64,000 bases of DNA from Porogramme epimiltina (GCA_900155495.1 FTLJ01000507.1:36368-100367), one strand, 5' to 3'; numbered from the stretch's first letter, positions 10,404-21,985 are shown. Notes: a model not told the origin generated them from the sequence alone. Translations and numbers: made by a program.

Positions 10404-11639
10404 ATGGAAAAGCGCACCCTCGAGTCGACGCTACCGAAAGAACAAGCTCCTGCATTCTACCACAATCCGGCTGTAGGAGACATCGTACTTCGCTCTTCGG
10501 ATGGAATCGAGTTCTACCTCCACTCTGATATCCTCTCAGCGACTTCGCAATTCTTCGCCGATATGTTGTCTCTCCCACAGACCTCGTCGAAGAACACTTT
10601 AGAAACCCCCACGAACACCCCCACCCCTCACTTGTCCGGCAAACCAGTCATTTCAACCCATGAGAACAGCGCCGTATGGGAGAAGATAATCCCCCTTTGT
10701 TATCTCCCAGCTTACAGCTCCAATTTCTCTTTGGCGACCGATTTGACGGCTATTGGGGATCTCCTCAAAGCTGCCGACAAATTCGACGTGCGTGCCGCGA
10801 CCGACGCCGTACGCGCGTCCCTCCTCCGCTCCCCACTAGTCAAGCAGCACCCACTCAGCATCTATGCCCTTGCGTGGGCATACAAGCTCCCTGACGTCGC
10901 GCTCCTCGCAGCCCGACGCGCGCTCGCGCTTCCCCCAGACGAGTTCGGCGCCCTCCCATCAGAGTTCGACACTATCGATGCCAGCACCGCATACAAAACT
11001 CTCAATGCGTACCGCAGTGACTGTAGCAAGGCAGCACGCTTCATCACTGCCATCTATCCAGATATTGGCGCCCCGCATTGGCTTAAAAACACGCCCCGTG
11101 GTAAGGAGCTCACTCGGCTGATGCCCGAGCTCTGTGGCGGAGACGAATGCGACTCTGGACACAAGGATGCACCCATTCCTCCCAAGCCCTCCCTGCTCCG
11201 TCGTTTATCACAGGTTTCGCGCACAGACAGCCTCAAGCTCCCTGGGCGTGGGAAGGAGAAGAGCGTGTACCCGACGGCGCGGACGGAGAAATCACGAACC
11301 TTCCACATCTACGTCTCTTCCGGGTCTGGTGGTCGGCGCTTCCCGTGGAAAGCGTACTTCGCGGAGCTGACCCGCGTATTGGAGTTCCGGCCGCACCCCG
11401 ACTTCGCGCGCTCCCAATCTGCCAAAGATGTCCTCATGGAGTCCATTGTCGAGACATGGGGAGAATGTGCCGAGTGTCGCGGAGGGCCGTATCGTTTTTT
11501 GGTCGATGTTGTCGTGGACATGGTACGAAACGAAATCGAGGGTGCGATAGCAAAGGTACGCCGTCAAAACGGCCCTTCAATCTGTGATTACACATGACTA
11601 ATTAGATGATTATAGGTGACGCTGTCCATCGATGCATAG
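10404..11639 (+). CDS. BTB/POZ domain protein
   Basis: This is a 391-residue protein with an N-terminal BTB fold (VGDIVLRSSDGIEFYLHSDILSATSQFFADML, residues ~25-57, then helices through ~160), a domain used for dimerisation or as a cullin-3 substrate adaptor. It has no kelch or MATH repeats. A linker with PSLLRRLSQVSRTDSLKLPGR (~265-285) could be phosphorylated. A C-terminal half with CAECRGGPYRFLVDVVVDMV follows. The frame runs to 11555, where a donor GTACGC and the acceptor GATTATAG add exon 11616-11639 (VTLSIDA). Such BTB proteins form large families in Agaricomycetes, usually of unknown target. The role is not further resolved. Confidence 0.85.
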
Positions 11640-11889
11640 GCCAAGCCCCAATGTGGGCCACATCATCTTAGATGTCAGGATTTGGTACAACAGATGCCTC
11701 CAGAGCAGACCTCCTTACCGGTGCTATCATTTTACCTGCGTAGTTCTTCACTCCGTTGCTTTTACGGACACTGTTACCCTCGCTCTCCCGTCTCCTTTGC
11801 TACGATGAAAGTCTATATGTATCACGTGCACGTCACAGGAGGCTAATTATACAACTGTACGAAGTTTACACCGAATGCGTCGTCGATTG

Positions 11890-13031
11890 TTAGTAGTGTA
11901 CCTCTAACTCCGGGATCCATCGCGCAGGATGACCGTATGCCTGAGCCCTTCTGATGGCAACTATGTAGAGGTTTTTGAGCTGCGGGGTTTGTCCGCGCTT
12001 CCTGCCAGTGTAGGAAGTGTCCCCACGGAGCCCTTTTGCCTGTACAGTATATTAGCTTTTGATACAGGTGCGTAGAGACGATATCTGCTGAAGGCACGAA
12101 CCTTCAAGGACATCTTACGCTCGTGGGAATAATGTTCCCGAACGACATAAGTCAAGAGATGGCCTAGGGTCAATCGATCCTTCGGGGCCTCCTTGACCAC
12201 CCGCAAAGTAGTCTGTGTATCCTCAGCATGCAGCTGTATTGGTAAGAATTAGACATTTTGATGCCGATGGAGAACGGTGGAGACAATAGAATACTCACCA
12301 TACCGCGCTGGACAATCACCTTCCCGACATTCATCGCCGGGTAGAGCGTGTCCAGGACAAGATTGGCCTTGTCCACCACCTCGAGAATCGTCGCGTCCGC
12401 GGCCCCCGTAGGGTCACCGTCCGCATCTTCAATTGTCTTCGCACAATGTGAGAGCTGGAAGCCATGCACTCCACCAACTGCAATGCGGATGCTGAACTCC
12501 GGATCTACGTCTGCAGGGAGCGGGAGGCGAAATACGCCCCCGGAGAGCGTCGCGAGTCGCTCTCGCACAGATTGAAGTATATCGACTGCCACGGTCAATT
12601 TCGATACCGGAGTATTCGATCCTTGTATCTCCGCCTGCACTAATCGCGATACCACAGATTGTGACATTGTCCTCGCGTGCGTGCCACTGGTGTATGAGTC
12701 TAAGGGCCACAATATGGACATGTGTAGTCAGTAGAGCCCACGGCAAAAGATTCAAGAAGAATGCGCACTGGGCAAGTGGTCACGGTATCTTGTTTGCACC
12801 TCTTCGCCCTCTTCAGCTTCGTCTAACGTGAGTTTTTGTATACGATCGAGGAGGACTTGCGCTTCGAGCGATTGACCTGTGATGTCAGGTAACTTTAGAC
12901 CATCAGCGAGATTATTGAGAACGGCATCACTCACTCGAGGAATGAGCTTCAGCACTTCCTGAGGCAGCTGGTCAACATCGCAGAGTGGGATCGAAGATGG
13001 TTTACGCACTTTTTATCCAACTAGAGGTCAT
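11890..13031 (-). CDS. Unknown multi-exon protein (paralogue near 23-24 kb)
   Basis: Exons fit on the minus strand at about 12784-12967, 12299-12699, 12102-12233 and 11890-12039. They give VLKLIPRVSDAVLNNLADGL, VFRLPLPADVDPEFSIRIAV, HGFQLSHC, RLTLGHLLTYVVREHY and a C-terminus LYIVAIRRAQAYGHPARWIPELEV. The end resembles the gene near 23-24 kb (IWFVAIRRTVPDSNG ... YFPELEI), so both belong to one family. I do not recognise the domain. The start is unresolved: an ATG at 13031 sits behind a CT-rich leader and a TATA-like TTTATA, but no donor joins it in phase to the next exon. A missed exon or frameshift is possible. Confidence 0.55.
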
Positions 13032-13275
13032 CTTAGATCCTACGTGAAAATACAGAGACGAGAGGGTGTAGAAGGGAGGGAAAGGATGCAAGTGAAGGAT
13101 GCAAGTGAAGGATACAAGTTGAGGTAGAACAATGGGTCCGCGTATAAATGCGCAGGGCACCGCGCTTTGGCCGGTGACCACACAGATAAAGCGTAGAAAA
13201 GCAACATACATCAATAAACTGCATAAACAAGGGAGTCAAAGGATAAAACAGCTTTGGCAGGCCTTGGGGAACTGT

Positions 13276-14271
13276 CTATTCCAACGCTTCGAAAACACGG
13301 TCCTCTTCCAGCGCGATGATCACCTCCGCGGTCCAACCCCATAAACCTCCACGAAGGTAAACTTGGCGGACGCCGATCACGTACATGGACGCCCATATTT
13401 CGTCGATGAAAGACTTGACAGATCGGGGAGACATGTATGTGATACTTATCTCTTCGTCTTCCACCTTGCGAAGCCACTGTATCGAGGCGTTAGAGCACGT
13501 GAGCACTGGGGAGTCAAGTAAGAGAGATTAGAGCGACGTACGTCTTCTAGGTAGTCCTTTTGCACCCGAATGCACTCCCAAACTACGTCTTTAAACGTCA
13601 GCGACGTTTGGGGTTCCACCGCACGCACGGACATCGGAGGTTCTTCGTCAAAAGAGGACGGGTCCGACCTTTTCAGTGACTACACATAGAGAGTGTGGTA
13701 TCAGCGATATAAGCATACGTGGAAGACATGTACACAAACCATCCACGGGACAAAGCCTACTTGTGAAGCGCCAGGTTTGTGGTATCTGGACAAATCGAAA
13801 TCAATGTTGCACCACTTGTTCTCTCGAATGAGCCATTCAGGATCGGCTAGAGGAACCCCAAACGCGCCGCCGAGCGTGGTGATCGACGTGAAGTCGTTTG
13901 CTCCACGGTCTGCTTCATCAATTGGGCTACACCGGAAGATGCGGAATCCGCGACCACTCAGCCTAATATCTTCGTACAGGAAAGGCGGCGGCAAGGATTG
14001 CTTCGGGCGCTGCTTCGGGCGCCGGTTCGCTGTGCCCACAGGGCAGTTAGAAGGAGAAAAACTGAAAACCGTTTAAACACGTACGCGATGACATGTAATG
14101 AATCATTGGGGGCGGGGCTGGAGCATGGATAAAATGGTCAATCAGATACGGGTCGACTGTTTTGGAGCGCGAGCTCAAGGAGTCTGCTTCAGAGGTGGTC
14201 AGTCATTACCCACATGAAGTGCAGCTCCGGAGTCAGCACTTACCAGTCAGAGGGATAGTTGAAAACGGCAT
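13276..14271 (-). CDS. Unknown multi-exon protein
   Basis: A set of exons on the minus strand reads MPFSTIPLT (14244-14271), DSLSSRSKTVDPYLIDHFIH, then RRPKQSLPPPFLYEDIRLSG ... FTSITTLGGAFGVPLADPEW, then MSVRAVEPQTSLTFKDVVWE, and finally WLRKVEDEEISITYMSPRSV ... YVIGVRQVYLRGGLWGWTAE up to the stop at 13276. Splice phases fit for the first joins. The last join needs a weak donor (GTCGCT), so the exact end is uncertain. It is rich in Pro near the N-terminus and has a hydrophobic C-terminal half. I recognise no family. It lies 245 bp upstream of the next unknown gene on the same strand. Confidence 0.5.
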
Positions 14272-14727
14272 GATGGAAACAACTCTAAATGGGAGACGGT
14301 CGTAGGCAGTTGGGAAGTTGCTACGATTTATATACCTTTCCTTGTAACAAGGAGACGTGTGGCCTACAGCGAGGTCCGAAGACCACAGCTCGGTAGCAAA
14401 AGGAGATGTGAGATGTACTTGCTTTGAGAAACCTGAATGTAACTAAACAGAGAACACAAACTTGAAGATGTCTGACTCATAGCACATCACAGCGTTGCAA
14501 ACACTACATGGAGAATGGGCATCCGGGTGGGAGTTATAGCATATGAGACGTGGGTGAAAAGGCTGAGCACGCTCCTAGCCAAGACGGGAAGCATTGCAGC
14601 AGTCAGTGGCTAAAGTCTGCTGTAGACGTAAAGAGACAAGGAGAAGCGATAAGGCGCCGGAACGATGGCGCTTCGTCATTCCGCTTTCGACGCAAAAAGT
14701 GTCCTGTGGCCGGTGGAGACAAAAGGA
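14272..14727. other. Intergenic, promoter region only
   Basis: This holds the upstream region of the unknown gene (a TATA-like ATTTATATACC near 14330 read on the plus strand) and sequence up to the tRNA. Nothing else is recognised. Confidence 0.4.
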
Positions 14728-14807
14728 TGATGAGAGTGGGATTCGAACCCACGCCCTTTCGGACCAGATCCTTAGTCTGGCGCCTTAGACCGCTCGGCCA
14801 TCTCACC
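14728..14807 (-). tRNA. tRNA-Leu (anticodon AAG)
   Basis: On the minus strand the sequence folds as a class II tRNA: acceptor GGTGAGA with TCTCATC, A box TGGCCGAGCGGTCTAAGG, anticodon stem CCAGA/TCTGG around the loop CTAAGGA (anticodon AAG), a variable arm, and a T arm with B box GGTTCGAATCC. No intron is present. A TTTT pol III stop follows at 14721-14724. The discriminator base is A, as expected for leucine. Confidence 0.95.
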
Positions 14808-15035
14808 ATGTATAAAAGGCCCACAAACAGGTACGTGAGGAGTGCTCAGGTACATCACCCGACGCGGTCACGCCACCTGAAGCGAAAGCGAACATACGCG
14901 CACCGCACGGCCCACGCGTGTCGGCGTCTATTCTCTCCCTCTACTCCGTCCTTCTCCTCTCCCTTCTCTTCCTCTGTACGCACCCGCGGAAACGTCACAG
15001 GAACCACACACACTACCTCTCTCCGTAAACACATC

Positions 15036-17006
15036 ATGGCATATCCACCGAAAACCCCCACGCGCCACCGGTCTCGTTCGGAAACCAAAACCCCACTTTC
15101 CTCCTCGATCTTCGGCACCAACCACCTCGCGGACGCATCAAATCCGTTCATCGTCCCCAGTCGCACAACATCCCCCGTCAAGAGCACCACACGCGGCTCA
15201 TATCAAGTCTCTGAAGCGCTCCAAAGGCAGGCCAGCACGGGTGTTATCCGGAAGGGCGGCATCGAGAGCAGGTTGGACGTAGTGACTAGGGACTATGTCC
15301 CACCACCGAAGTCTGAGAAGCGGTCTCGCTCGCAGCCAACGGTAAGCATCGCTCACTACTTCATTATCTTCCACTCGTGCAATACTCTGGTCCGGTTGAG
15401 GTCTTGGAGGTGTGCCGGATGACTGGCGGCTCGAGACGCAACGTTTCGGCGTCTTCGTCACAATGTGCTGCCCGATGTCAGCTAGTGGCACCAGACCACG
15501 AGTCGATGTACCACGTCAATCTTTCTTTGTCTCGCCACTCCGATGCATCGGTGTGCCACCTACCAACCACGCATATCATGCTTCAAACTCCAAGTTCGAC
15601 ATCCCGCCCCTCTTTCACTTCTTTACTCTGCAAACATGTCTGAACCGACCGACTCACCACCTCCTTCCCCTCAGCGCGACACCAGGGACAGATTCATCAC
15701 CACTCGAGATACCGTCGATGAGGTTGCCGCAACGCTGGACCTCATGTCCCTCAACCCGGAGTCGGCTTCACCTGGCCACACTGCGCGACTGGCTGCTGCT
15801 GCCGGTGTGCCACTCAACCGTCGTATTCTCGCGTATCACGAGCCTCCTCCGGCCGCGTCCTCCGACCCACTGATGGCACAAGCACGCGAACTCGTCCGCC
15901 CGTTGTACGCCCGTGCAGGGTCCTCCACCTCAAGTACGACAACTACAGGCACCACCAAGGAACGCCGCATAGCCAATCAGCCCTACAAGATTCTTGACGC
16001 TCCCGGCATGATTGACGACTTCTACCTCAACCTCATTTCCTGGAGTGCCACAAACATCCTAGGTATCGCGCTCATCAACAGCGCGTACCTTTGGATGGCG
16101 GAGACCGGCGAAGTTGTGCCCATGACACAAGGACCCGACGACGGCTATATCTCATCCCTCGACTTCTCCAACGACGGTGGCTTTCTCGGGGTTGGGTACC
16201 CGAACGGCGCCGTCGAGCTCTGGGACGTCGAGACGCGCACGAAGCTGCGCACGATGTCGGGGCACTCGGCGCAGGTCGGCGTGCTGTCCTGGAACGGCCA
16301 CATCCTCAGCTCCGGCTGCCAGGACGGGAGCATCTGGCACCACGACGTGCGCGTCGCACGGCACAAGGTCATGGAGCTGCTCGGGCACCAGGGCGAGGTG
16401 TGCGGGCTCAAGTGGCGCCCTGACGGCGAGCTGCTGGCGAGTGGCGGCAACGACAACGTGCTCAACGTCTGGGACGGGCGCGTCGGGGACGTTGGCACCG
16501 CCGCGAGCTCGTCGACGTCGACGAGCCAGCGCTCGGCGGCGCGCTGGACGAAGCGGAACCACACCGCGGCGGTGAAGGCGGTCGCGTGGTGCCCGTGGAA
16601 CCCGGCGCTGCTCGCGTCCGGCGGGGGCACGTCGGACGCGACGGTGCACATGTGGAACACGACGACGGGCGCGCGGCTGCACTCGCTGCCGACGCCCGCG
16701 CAGATCTCGTCCATCCAGTGGTCGCCGCACAAGAAGGAGTTCCTCACGACGCACGGCTACCCGGCGAACTCGATCATGGTGCACTCGTACCCGTCGATGG
16801 AGAAGCTCGCGGAGATCAAGGACGCGCACGACTCGCGCGTGCTCTTCAGCGCGCTCTCGCCGAACGGCGAGCTCATCGCGACCGCGGCGGGCGACGAGAA
16901 CCTCAAGTTCTGGAAGATCTGGGACGCGCCGAAGGCCAAGCGCAAGGAGGCGAAGGAGTCGTCGCGGGCGGGCAGCACCAGCGCGAGCATCCTCACCCTC
17001 AGGTGA
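15036..17006 (+). CDS. CDC20: Cdc20/Slp1-type APC/C activator (WD40)
   Basis: This WD40 co-activator presents substrates to the anaphase-promoting complex in mitosis. Exon 1 (15036-15341) gives MAYPPKTPTRHRSRSETKTP and a Ser/Thr/Pro-rich tail likely to be phosphorylated. Exon 2 (15675-17006) starts RDTRDRFITTRDT, where DRFI is the C-box that binds the APC/C, then QPYKILDAPGMIDDFYLNLI, the family signature before the propeller. Seven WD repeats follow (GVYLW-like SAYLW, VELWDV, SIWHHDV, LNVWDG, VHMWNT, LKFWKI). The tail ends ILTLR, a variant of the Ile-Arg tail. The 333 nt intron is long for this locus. An alternative ATG at 15636 would drop the N-terminal tail. Total 545 residues. Confidence 0.92.
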
Positions 17007-17372
17007 AGCTCGCTCGGAGCCGAGTTGTGACGGGGGTCGAGGGAGGGTGAGGGTCAGCTTGGTTATGTGCCGTGTTTGAGTACTAGTCGTGACGTCGTTT
17101 TGTTGTCCTGCAGTCCGTCATCGTGGAATAGGATCAACGTGTTTCACCATACTGCATTACAGTCTTGCTGTCTACCCCCCAGACGCTACTGACCCACTAG
17201 AAGCCTAATCCCCCCGGGCACTGTGTCGCCTGCCAGTCTCGATCACAACGACAGTCAGCCATGTTCGCCACTAGTGTCAGCCTCTACCTAATATATGCGC
17301 CTCGCATTGATGATGCGCTTCATCTCCATTCCTTCTCCCTCTTACAATCATCCACCACACATACTTTCTAAC
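17007..17372. promoter_or_regulatory. 3' UTR of CDC20 and promoter of the Ser-rich gene
   Basis: A TATA-like TAATATATGC lies at about 17288-17297. An in-frame ATG at 17295 overlaps it, so the real start is more likely the ATG at 17373, which lies behind a CT-rich leader. Confidence 0.5.
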
Positions 17373-19196
17373 ATGCTCCTCAACAAGCTCACCACGATCC
17401 TTAACGGCAACCGCACTGCCAAATCTGACCCTGAAATCAGCCGGCTCGCCTCCCCACCTATGGCCATCGACTCCCTCGAGACACACCCGGCTTCGACGCA
17501 ATGCATCCTCGAGCTCCAGCCCTCCTCTTCCTCGGACATGTTCACCTCCTTCTCCCCCATGCCCCTCCCCTTTGGCGGTTCCGTCTCCGAGTCGGACGTC
17601 GAGCTCAGTAGGACGATCGACGGGCCCGGCACATACGACTCCTCCGACACGCTCCACCGCGCCAGCATGTACGCTTCCCGGGCAAACTGCATATACGAAG
17701 AGAACGTTCTCGACGGGGATGACATCCGCGCATACACCCGTGCCCTCGAAGACGCGCTCGCCACGGAGCGCAGCGCAAGACGCGCGATGCAGGAGGCTGA
17801 CGCCGCCCGCGCCGCGGAGCTGGAGTCCCTCCGCAAGGAGGCCGAGCAGCTCAAGGAGGACCTCGTCTATGCGTTCTCCTTCTACGACCGCCCCTTCCCC
17901 AGGTGGGACGGCCCTGCCTACTGGGATACCGAAGCCGATGAGCCACTCACGGTCAAGTACAGTCGCCTCTCCGAGCTCGTCCACTCCGCGTCGATCACGC
18001 TGCCTGCCAAGTCCTCCGCCAGACCATCCGCGCCGGCCCTCTCCCTGGCCCCTCCCGAGGGCGCACGGACCCAAGGGGAGTACGCGGCGCAGGTCCGGTG
18101 CACACTCGGCGCGCGGGCGGAGGCGCGCTCGTGGCGCGCGCGGGCGGCATTCTGGAAACGGGCGGCGCGTGAGGAGGGGCGGCACACGGAGACGGTCACG
18201 CCGTCCGCGTCTGCCCTGGCCGCGACGCAGCAGATGGAGGAGGTGCATATCGGCGCCGCGCGGCGGGCGAGGGTCGAGGAGATGCTGCAGAGGCTGAAGG
18301 CGGGGGAGCTCCGGCTTCGCGTCACCCGCGTCGGGCATGCAGATGGCGGGGTTGAGGGCGAGGACCTCGCTGCACCGGTGCCTACGGTCGAACTCCCGGT
18401 CAGTCCCCCACCGTCGGCGTCGGTAGTGAGCGAGGGTACGTCCGAGGGGAGCTTCAGTATGAACTCCATGCGATCTGCGCCACCACTCCCCGCTCTGTCG
18501 TCGTCCATGGTCCTCCCGGCATTCGAATCGACGTCCACCGCCCGTCTCTCCGCCGCACCAAGCCATCTCCATCCACTTGACGCTGGCAGCAGCTCCTTCA
18601 TGTCCACCTCCTCCGGTTGCGGCGTCTCTGCATCCGCTTCCACCGCCACGCTGGCCTCCGTGAAGTCATTGCGGCGGCATGTGAAGGTCCTCCCGTCCAC
18701 CCAGATCACTGTCTCCGACAGCCTCAATGCTTCCGGCGCCCTCATCGAATCCTCGCTCCCCTCCGGCCCAAGTCTTTCCGACGGCGACGCGCACGCGTCC
18801 AGCTTCTCTTCTGCAGACTTCTCTGCGCCTTCCTCCCCTTCCAAGGCATCCTCCCTCCGCCCCCTTCCTCAAGTCCTCGTCGACTTCGGAAACGACTCGG
18901 ACGAGGACCTCGTACTGGTCATGCACAACGACTTCTCCGAAACGTCCTACTGCGCGACGCCTGAACGTCCTGATGGGTCAACGGAGGCGGGTCCAAGAGG
19001 AGTGAAGGAACGCAAGGCGCGGCTCCCCGCGTTCGGCCTCCGTGCAATCAGGCGGTTCTCGACAAACATCACCATGGGCCGCACGCCACTCGCGGACACA
19101 TCGAACACCGGCGGGCGCGGGCGTGGGACGAAAGGAGAGAAGGGAGTAGCGAAGGGGGCACGGCTGCAGAAGCTAAGCCTTGGGCAATCCTCATAG
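17373..19196 (+). CDS. Ser/Ala-rich coiled-coil protein, unknown function
   Basis: This is an intron-less frame of about 607 residues from MLLNKLTTILNGNRTAKSD. Residues ~125-180 form a likely coiled coil (RALEDALATERSARRAMQEA ... EAEQLKEDLVYAF). A second helical stretch lies near residue 240-310 (VRCTLGARAEARSWRARAAF, ARVEEMLQRLKAGELRLRVT). The C-terminal half is Ser/Pro/Ala-rich and disordered, with an acidic patch DFGNDSDEDLVLVMHNDFSE and a conserved end RLPAFGLRAIRRFSTNITMG. I recognise no named family. The acidic patch and C-terminal motif recur in a decayed copy at 44.1-44.6 kb, which suggests these segments are the constrained ones. The start at 17295 would add 26 residues. Confidence 0.75.
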   Translation: MLLNKLTTILNGNRTAKSDPEISRLASPPMAIDSLETHPASTQCILELQPSSSSDMFTSFSPMPLPFGGSVSESDVELSRTIDGPGTYDSSDTLHRASMYASRANCIYEENVLDGDDIRAYTRALEDALATERSARRAMQEADAARAAELESLRKEAEQLKEDLVYAFSFYDRPFPRWDGPAYWDTEADEPLTVKYSRLSELVHSASITLPAKSSARPSAPALSLAPPEGARTQGEYAAQVRCTLGARAEARSWRARAAFWKRAAREEGRHTETVTPSASALAATQQMEEVHIGAARRARVEEMLQRLKAGELRLRVTRVGHADGGVEGEDLAAPVPTVELPVSPPPSASVVSEGTSEGSFSMNSMRSAPPLPALSSSMVLPAFESTSTARLSAAPSHLHPLDAGSSSFMSTSSGCGVSASASTATLASVKSLRRHVKVLPSTQITVSDSLNASGALIESSLPSGPSLSDGDAHASSFSSADFSAPSSPSKASSLRPLPQVLVDFGNDSDEDLVLVMHNDFSETSYCATPERPDGSTEAGPRGVKERKARLPAFGLRAIRRFSTNITMGRTPLADTSNTGGRGRGTKGEKGVAKGARLQKLSLGQSS

Positions 19197-19680
19197 TTGG
19201 AGGGACTGTACGCTCAATTATCGTTGCTCCCTTGTTACTTGTGTACCTGTAGCATTCTATTCTGAAACCTCACCCGCTTCAGTCCTCATCCAAAGCAGCT
19301 AGAAGAGATAGTGTGTGATGACACCTAGCGAAACTTATTTGCACGTTAGATCAGTAGTCAATGAAGACAAGCTAGTAAAGCACATTAAAGCCATTTGTAA
19401 GACTGTGGACAATGTCGATGAAGTCAATCGTGTTTGAATAACAATCAATCCATATTGACACGCTCGGGATCTAAGTACTAAATATATTAAACAAACATGT
19501 ACGACAGAGAACCGCAGTGGGAGAGTCAACACGATGCCATCGCCACAAATGTAACGGATGGAATGACGATCCGCTTCAGCAGGAGGAAAGCCTGACGGTA
19601 GTGAGCCAGGACATCAGGTGCGGTAGTTGGGCCCGCCGATCATCCAGGACACTGCTTATCCGTTGGGACAGTGTATGACG
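19197..19680. other. Intergenic between convergent genes
   Basis: These are AT-richer 3' flanks of the Ser-rich gene and the YGWP variant. No gene, RNA or repeat is recognised. Confidence 0.4.
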
Positions 19681-20435
19681 CAGCAATGTAATGGGTTACG
19701 CACCACGTTGTTCCGCCAGTCCAAATACCAGTACAGTTCGCTCCGAACCCCTTCTTCTTGAACGCCCTCGGCGTTCATCTCCTTCTCCAGAATCGATATT
19801 ACCTTGTCATAGTCACGGCACCACTTCCACTGCTCCTCAACATCGTAGTTGGACCACAGCGACACGATCCCATCCCAGTCGATGCCAAACGGCCGGCCGC
19901 TGTTAAGAGAAATCTTGCATTTGCGACTGAGGTGGGAAATCATCGCTTCGCGGGCACTGAAGACAAAGAGCGCGCCGATGTGACGGTGCTTGAAGTGTTC
20001 CTCGGTAAGGTCCGCAACGTCGATGACGTCGGACGTCTCTTGGGACTGGTCGCGGTCGCGGAGCTGGTCAGGATCGTGAAGCTTGTGAGAGTCGTGAGAC
20101 TCGTCAAACTCATCAGAGTCATGAGACTCGTCAGACTCAGCGTCGTCCAAGAAGTTTGGGACGGTGAGGTGATTCTTCGCGGCGTAGCGCAGTGCGTAGG
20201 CGTTTGTGAAGGGGAATCCGTAGCGGTAAAGCGGAGGGGGGTCGGTGCTACCAGAAGCAAGTTCTGAGGAGTCTAAGTTTTCACGGGGTGGGAACATCTT
20301 CAGAGCGGTAGCCCATTCCTGCAAAGCAAGTGAGCCGGACGACTGCTAGAGGCGAATGGTGTCTAAGCATACCTTCTCCAGGGCAGCCCTCTCCTCGGAT
20401 GCAGATGCCGAGGTGCGATCCGTCTGGTATAACAT
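19660..20435 (-). CDS. YGWP-family variant A (short N-terminus, acidic insert)
   Basis: This is a divergent member. Exon 1 (20373-20435) encodes MLYQTDRTSASASEERAALEK and lacks the R-S-T-T-R-K tail. Exon 2 (19704-20318) gives EWATALKMFPPRENL, LYRYGFPFTNAYALRYAAKN (for YGWP), DVADLTEEHF, GIDWDGIVSLWSNYDVEEQW and NAEGVQEEGVRSELYWYLDW (for NECLPEG). An extra stretch of Asp/His/Ser repeats (DSDEFDESHDSHKLHDPDQL) sits in the middle. The donor GTGCGT after NNV matches the family's second intron; a final small exon (TGTCCTGGATGA) is inferred. No GGGCGTCT/TGACCAC promoter elements are seen and no EIKP gene is adjacent. Confidence 0.75.
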
Positions 20436-21320
20436 GGATGGCAGTGAGGGGGGAAAGCAAAGAGCTACTAGGAGGAGTCGGGGGTGCTTCTCAACAAGTG
20501 GGACTTGGTGGTGGGCGGCTGGTGGGCGGCGCGGCAAACGCGCTTGTTTAGGGCAGGTCGTTTCGCGTCTCGGAAGTCGTGCATCACGACGGGTGCCGGC
20601 CACCATTATGCCATGTAGCCTTGCTGCTGCAGAGACCAGGGATTGGTGGTTCTAGGCGGGGTTCGCAGTTAAAGTGTAGTGGGTGCATTCACAATCGCGT
20701 GTTTCTCAGCCGGAAAGTTCAATCGTCATTAACCCTAGCGTTTGTGCTTGAAAGACAATAAAATCTCCGATCGCGCCACGTCTCTCGAACACTATTGCTG
20801 CACTTGTTTCGTAGAACTCAAGGGCGTTCAAATTGCGGATCACTAGGCCAAGAAAGCCACCGAGGTGGCGGCTGTCGCTGGTATGTCTCAGTTATTACGG
20901 GAGCCTCCTTGATAAAAACTCATGCCGAATCAAGAGAACGAGACAGATTGCGACGACGTGCCGAGCTGGCGAAGCCACAGTCTTAGTATGTCGTGTCTAT
21001 ATATGCGACTGGAAAGAACGCATTCGTACTTGCGTAGCACTATTACTAAGGCCTGTGGAACACATGCAACGCAAATCATGATTGAATACTCATACATCCG
21101 AGTAAATCCGTATCGACAAACCGGTCGTGTGGGGGACGATAGTGACAACGGTGTACGACAGTCACAGGGCAGTGAGGTGGTAAGGGCAAAGCATGAGAAC
21201 AGGCGCACACATGCAGCGGTTATGATGACGATGGGCACTTTGACTGAGAGGAGGCTTGACAGCGGAGAGAGTGACGAGCCACGCCTACCAGTCAGGACGC
21301 TGGGCACCCGTTGAGTGTCA
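20436..21320. other. Intergenic between two YGWP variants
   Basis: This is about 0.9 kb holding the upstream region of variant A and the 3' flank of variant B. Several short open frames have no coding character. Nothing else is recognised. Confidence 0.4.
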
Positions 21321-21329
21321 TCCAGAGTA

Positions 21330-21985
21330 AGGTCACGCAATCTAGCACGCACCACATCGTTCCTCCAATCCAAATACCAGAACAGTTCACTCCGGACTCC
21401 CTCCTCTTGAACGCCCTCAGCATTCATCTCCTTCTCCAGAATCGAAATCACCTTGTCATAGTCACCACACCATCGGAAACGTTCCTCGATATCGTGGTTG
21501 GACCACAACGACACAATCCCGTCCCAGTCGAGGCCAAACGGCCGGCCGCTGTCAAAGGAGAACTTGCATTTGCGACCGAGATGGGATTTCATCGCCTCGC
21601 GAGCGAAATAGGTCAGGTACATGGCGACCTCCGGGTCCGCAAAATGCTCGTCTGTGAGGTCCGCAAAGTCCAGAACGTCCTTGTCCTGGAACAACTCGCC
21701 GCAGTCATCAAAGCAGTTCTTGATAGTGAGGTGATTCTTGACGGCATAGCGTAACGCATAATCGGTCTTGAAGGGGAATCCGTAGCGGTAGAGGGGGGGA
21801 GGGTCGGTGCTACCGGAAGCAAGCTCTGAACGATTGAGGTTTTTACGTGGAGGGTACATTTTCAGAGCGGACGCCCATTGCTGTAGAACAAGTAAATCTA
21901 ACGATTGCGGAGGCGGAATATTGTCACCGTGTACCTTCTCCAAAGAAGCCCTATTACGAACTTTGTAGGACGAGTTGGAGTCCAT
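21330..21985 (-). CDS. YGWP-family variant B
   Basis: This is closely related to the variant at 20 kb. Exon 1 (21935-21985) encodes MDSNSSYKVRNRASLEK. Exon 2 (21353-21880) begins QWASALKMYPPRKNLNRSEL and carries LYRYGFPFKTDYALRYAVKN, DFADLTDEHFADPE, GLDWDGIVSLWSNHDIEERF and NAEGVQEEGVRSELFWYLDW. It lacks the Asp/His/Ser insert of its neighbour. A donor GTGCGTGC follows NDV; the last exon is tiny but its acceptor is ambiguous (after GGTGCCCAG or after GACTGGTAG). The tandem, same-strand arrangement with 80% or so of visible motifs shared points to a local duplication. Confidence 0.75.

Noticed and set aside
14550..15035. Long open frame running through the tRNA into the CDC20 start
   Set aside because: It crosses the tRNA gene and the promoter; the CDC20 start at 15036 fits the leader and family better.
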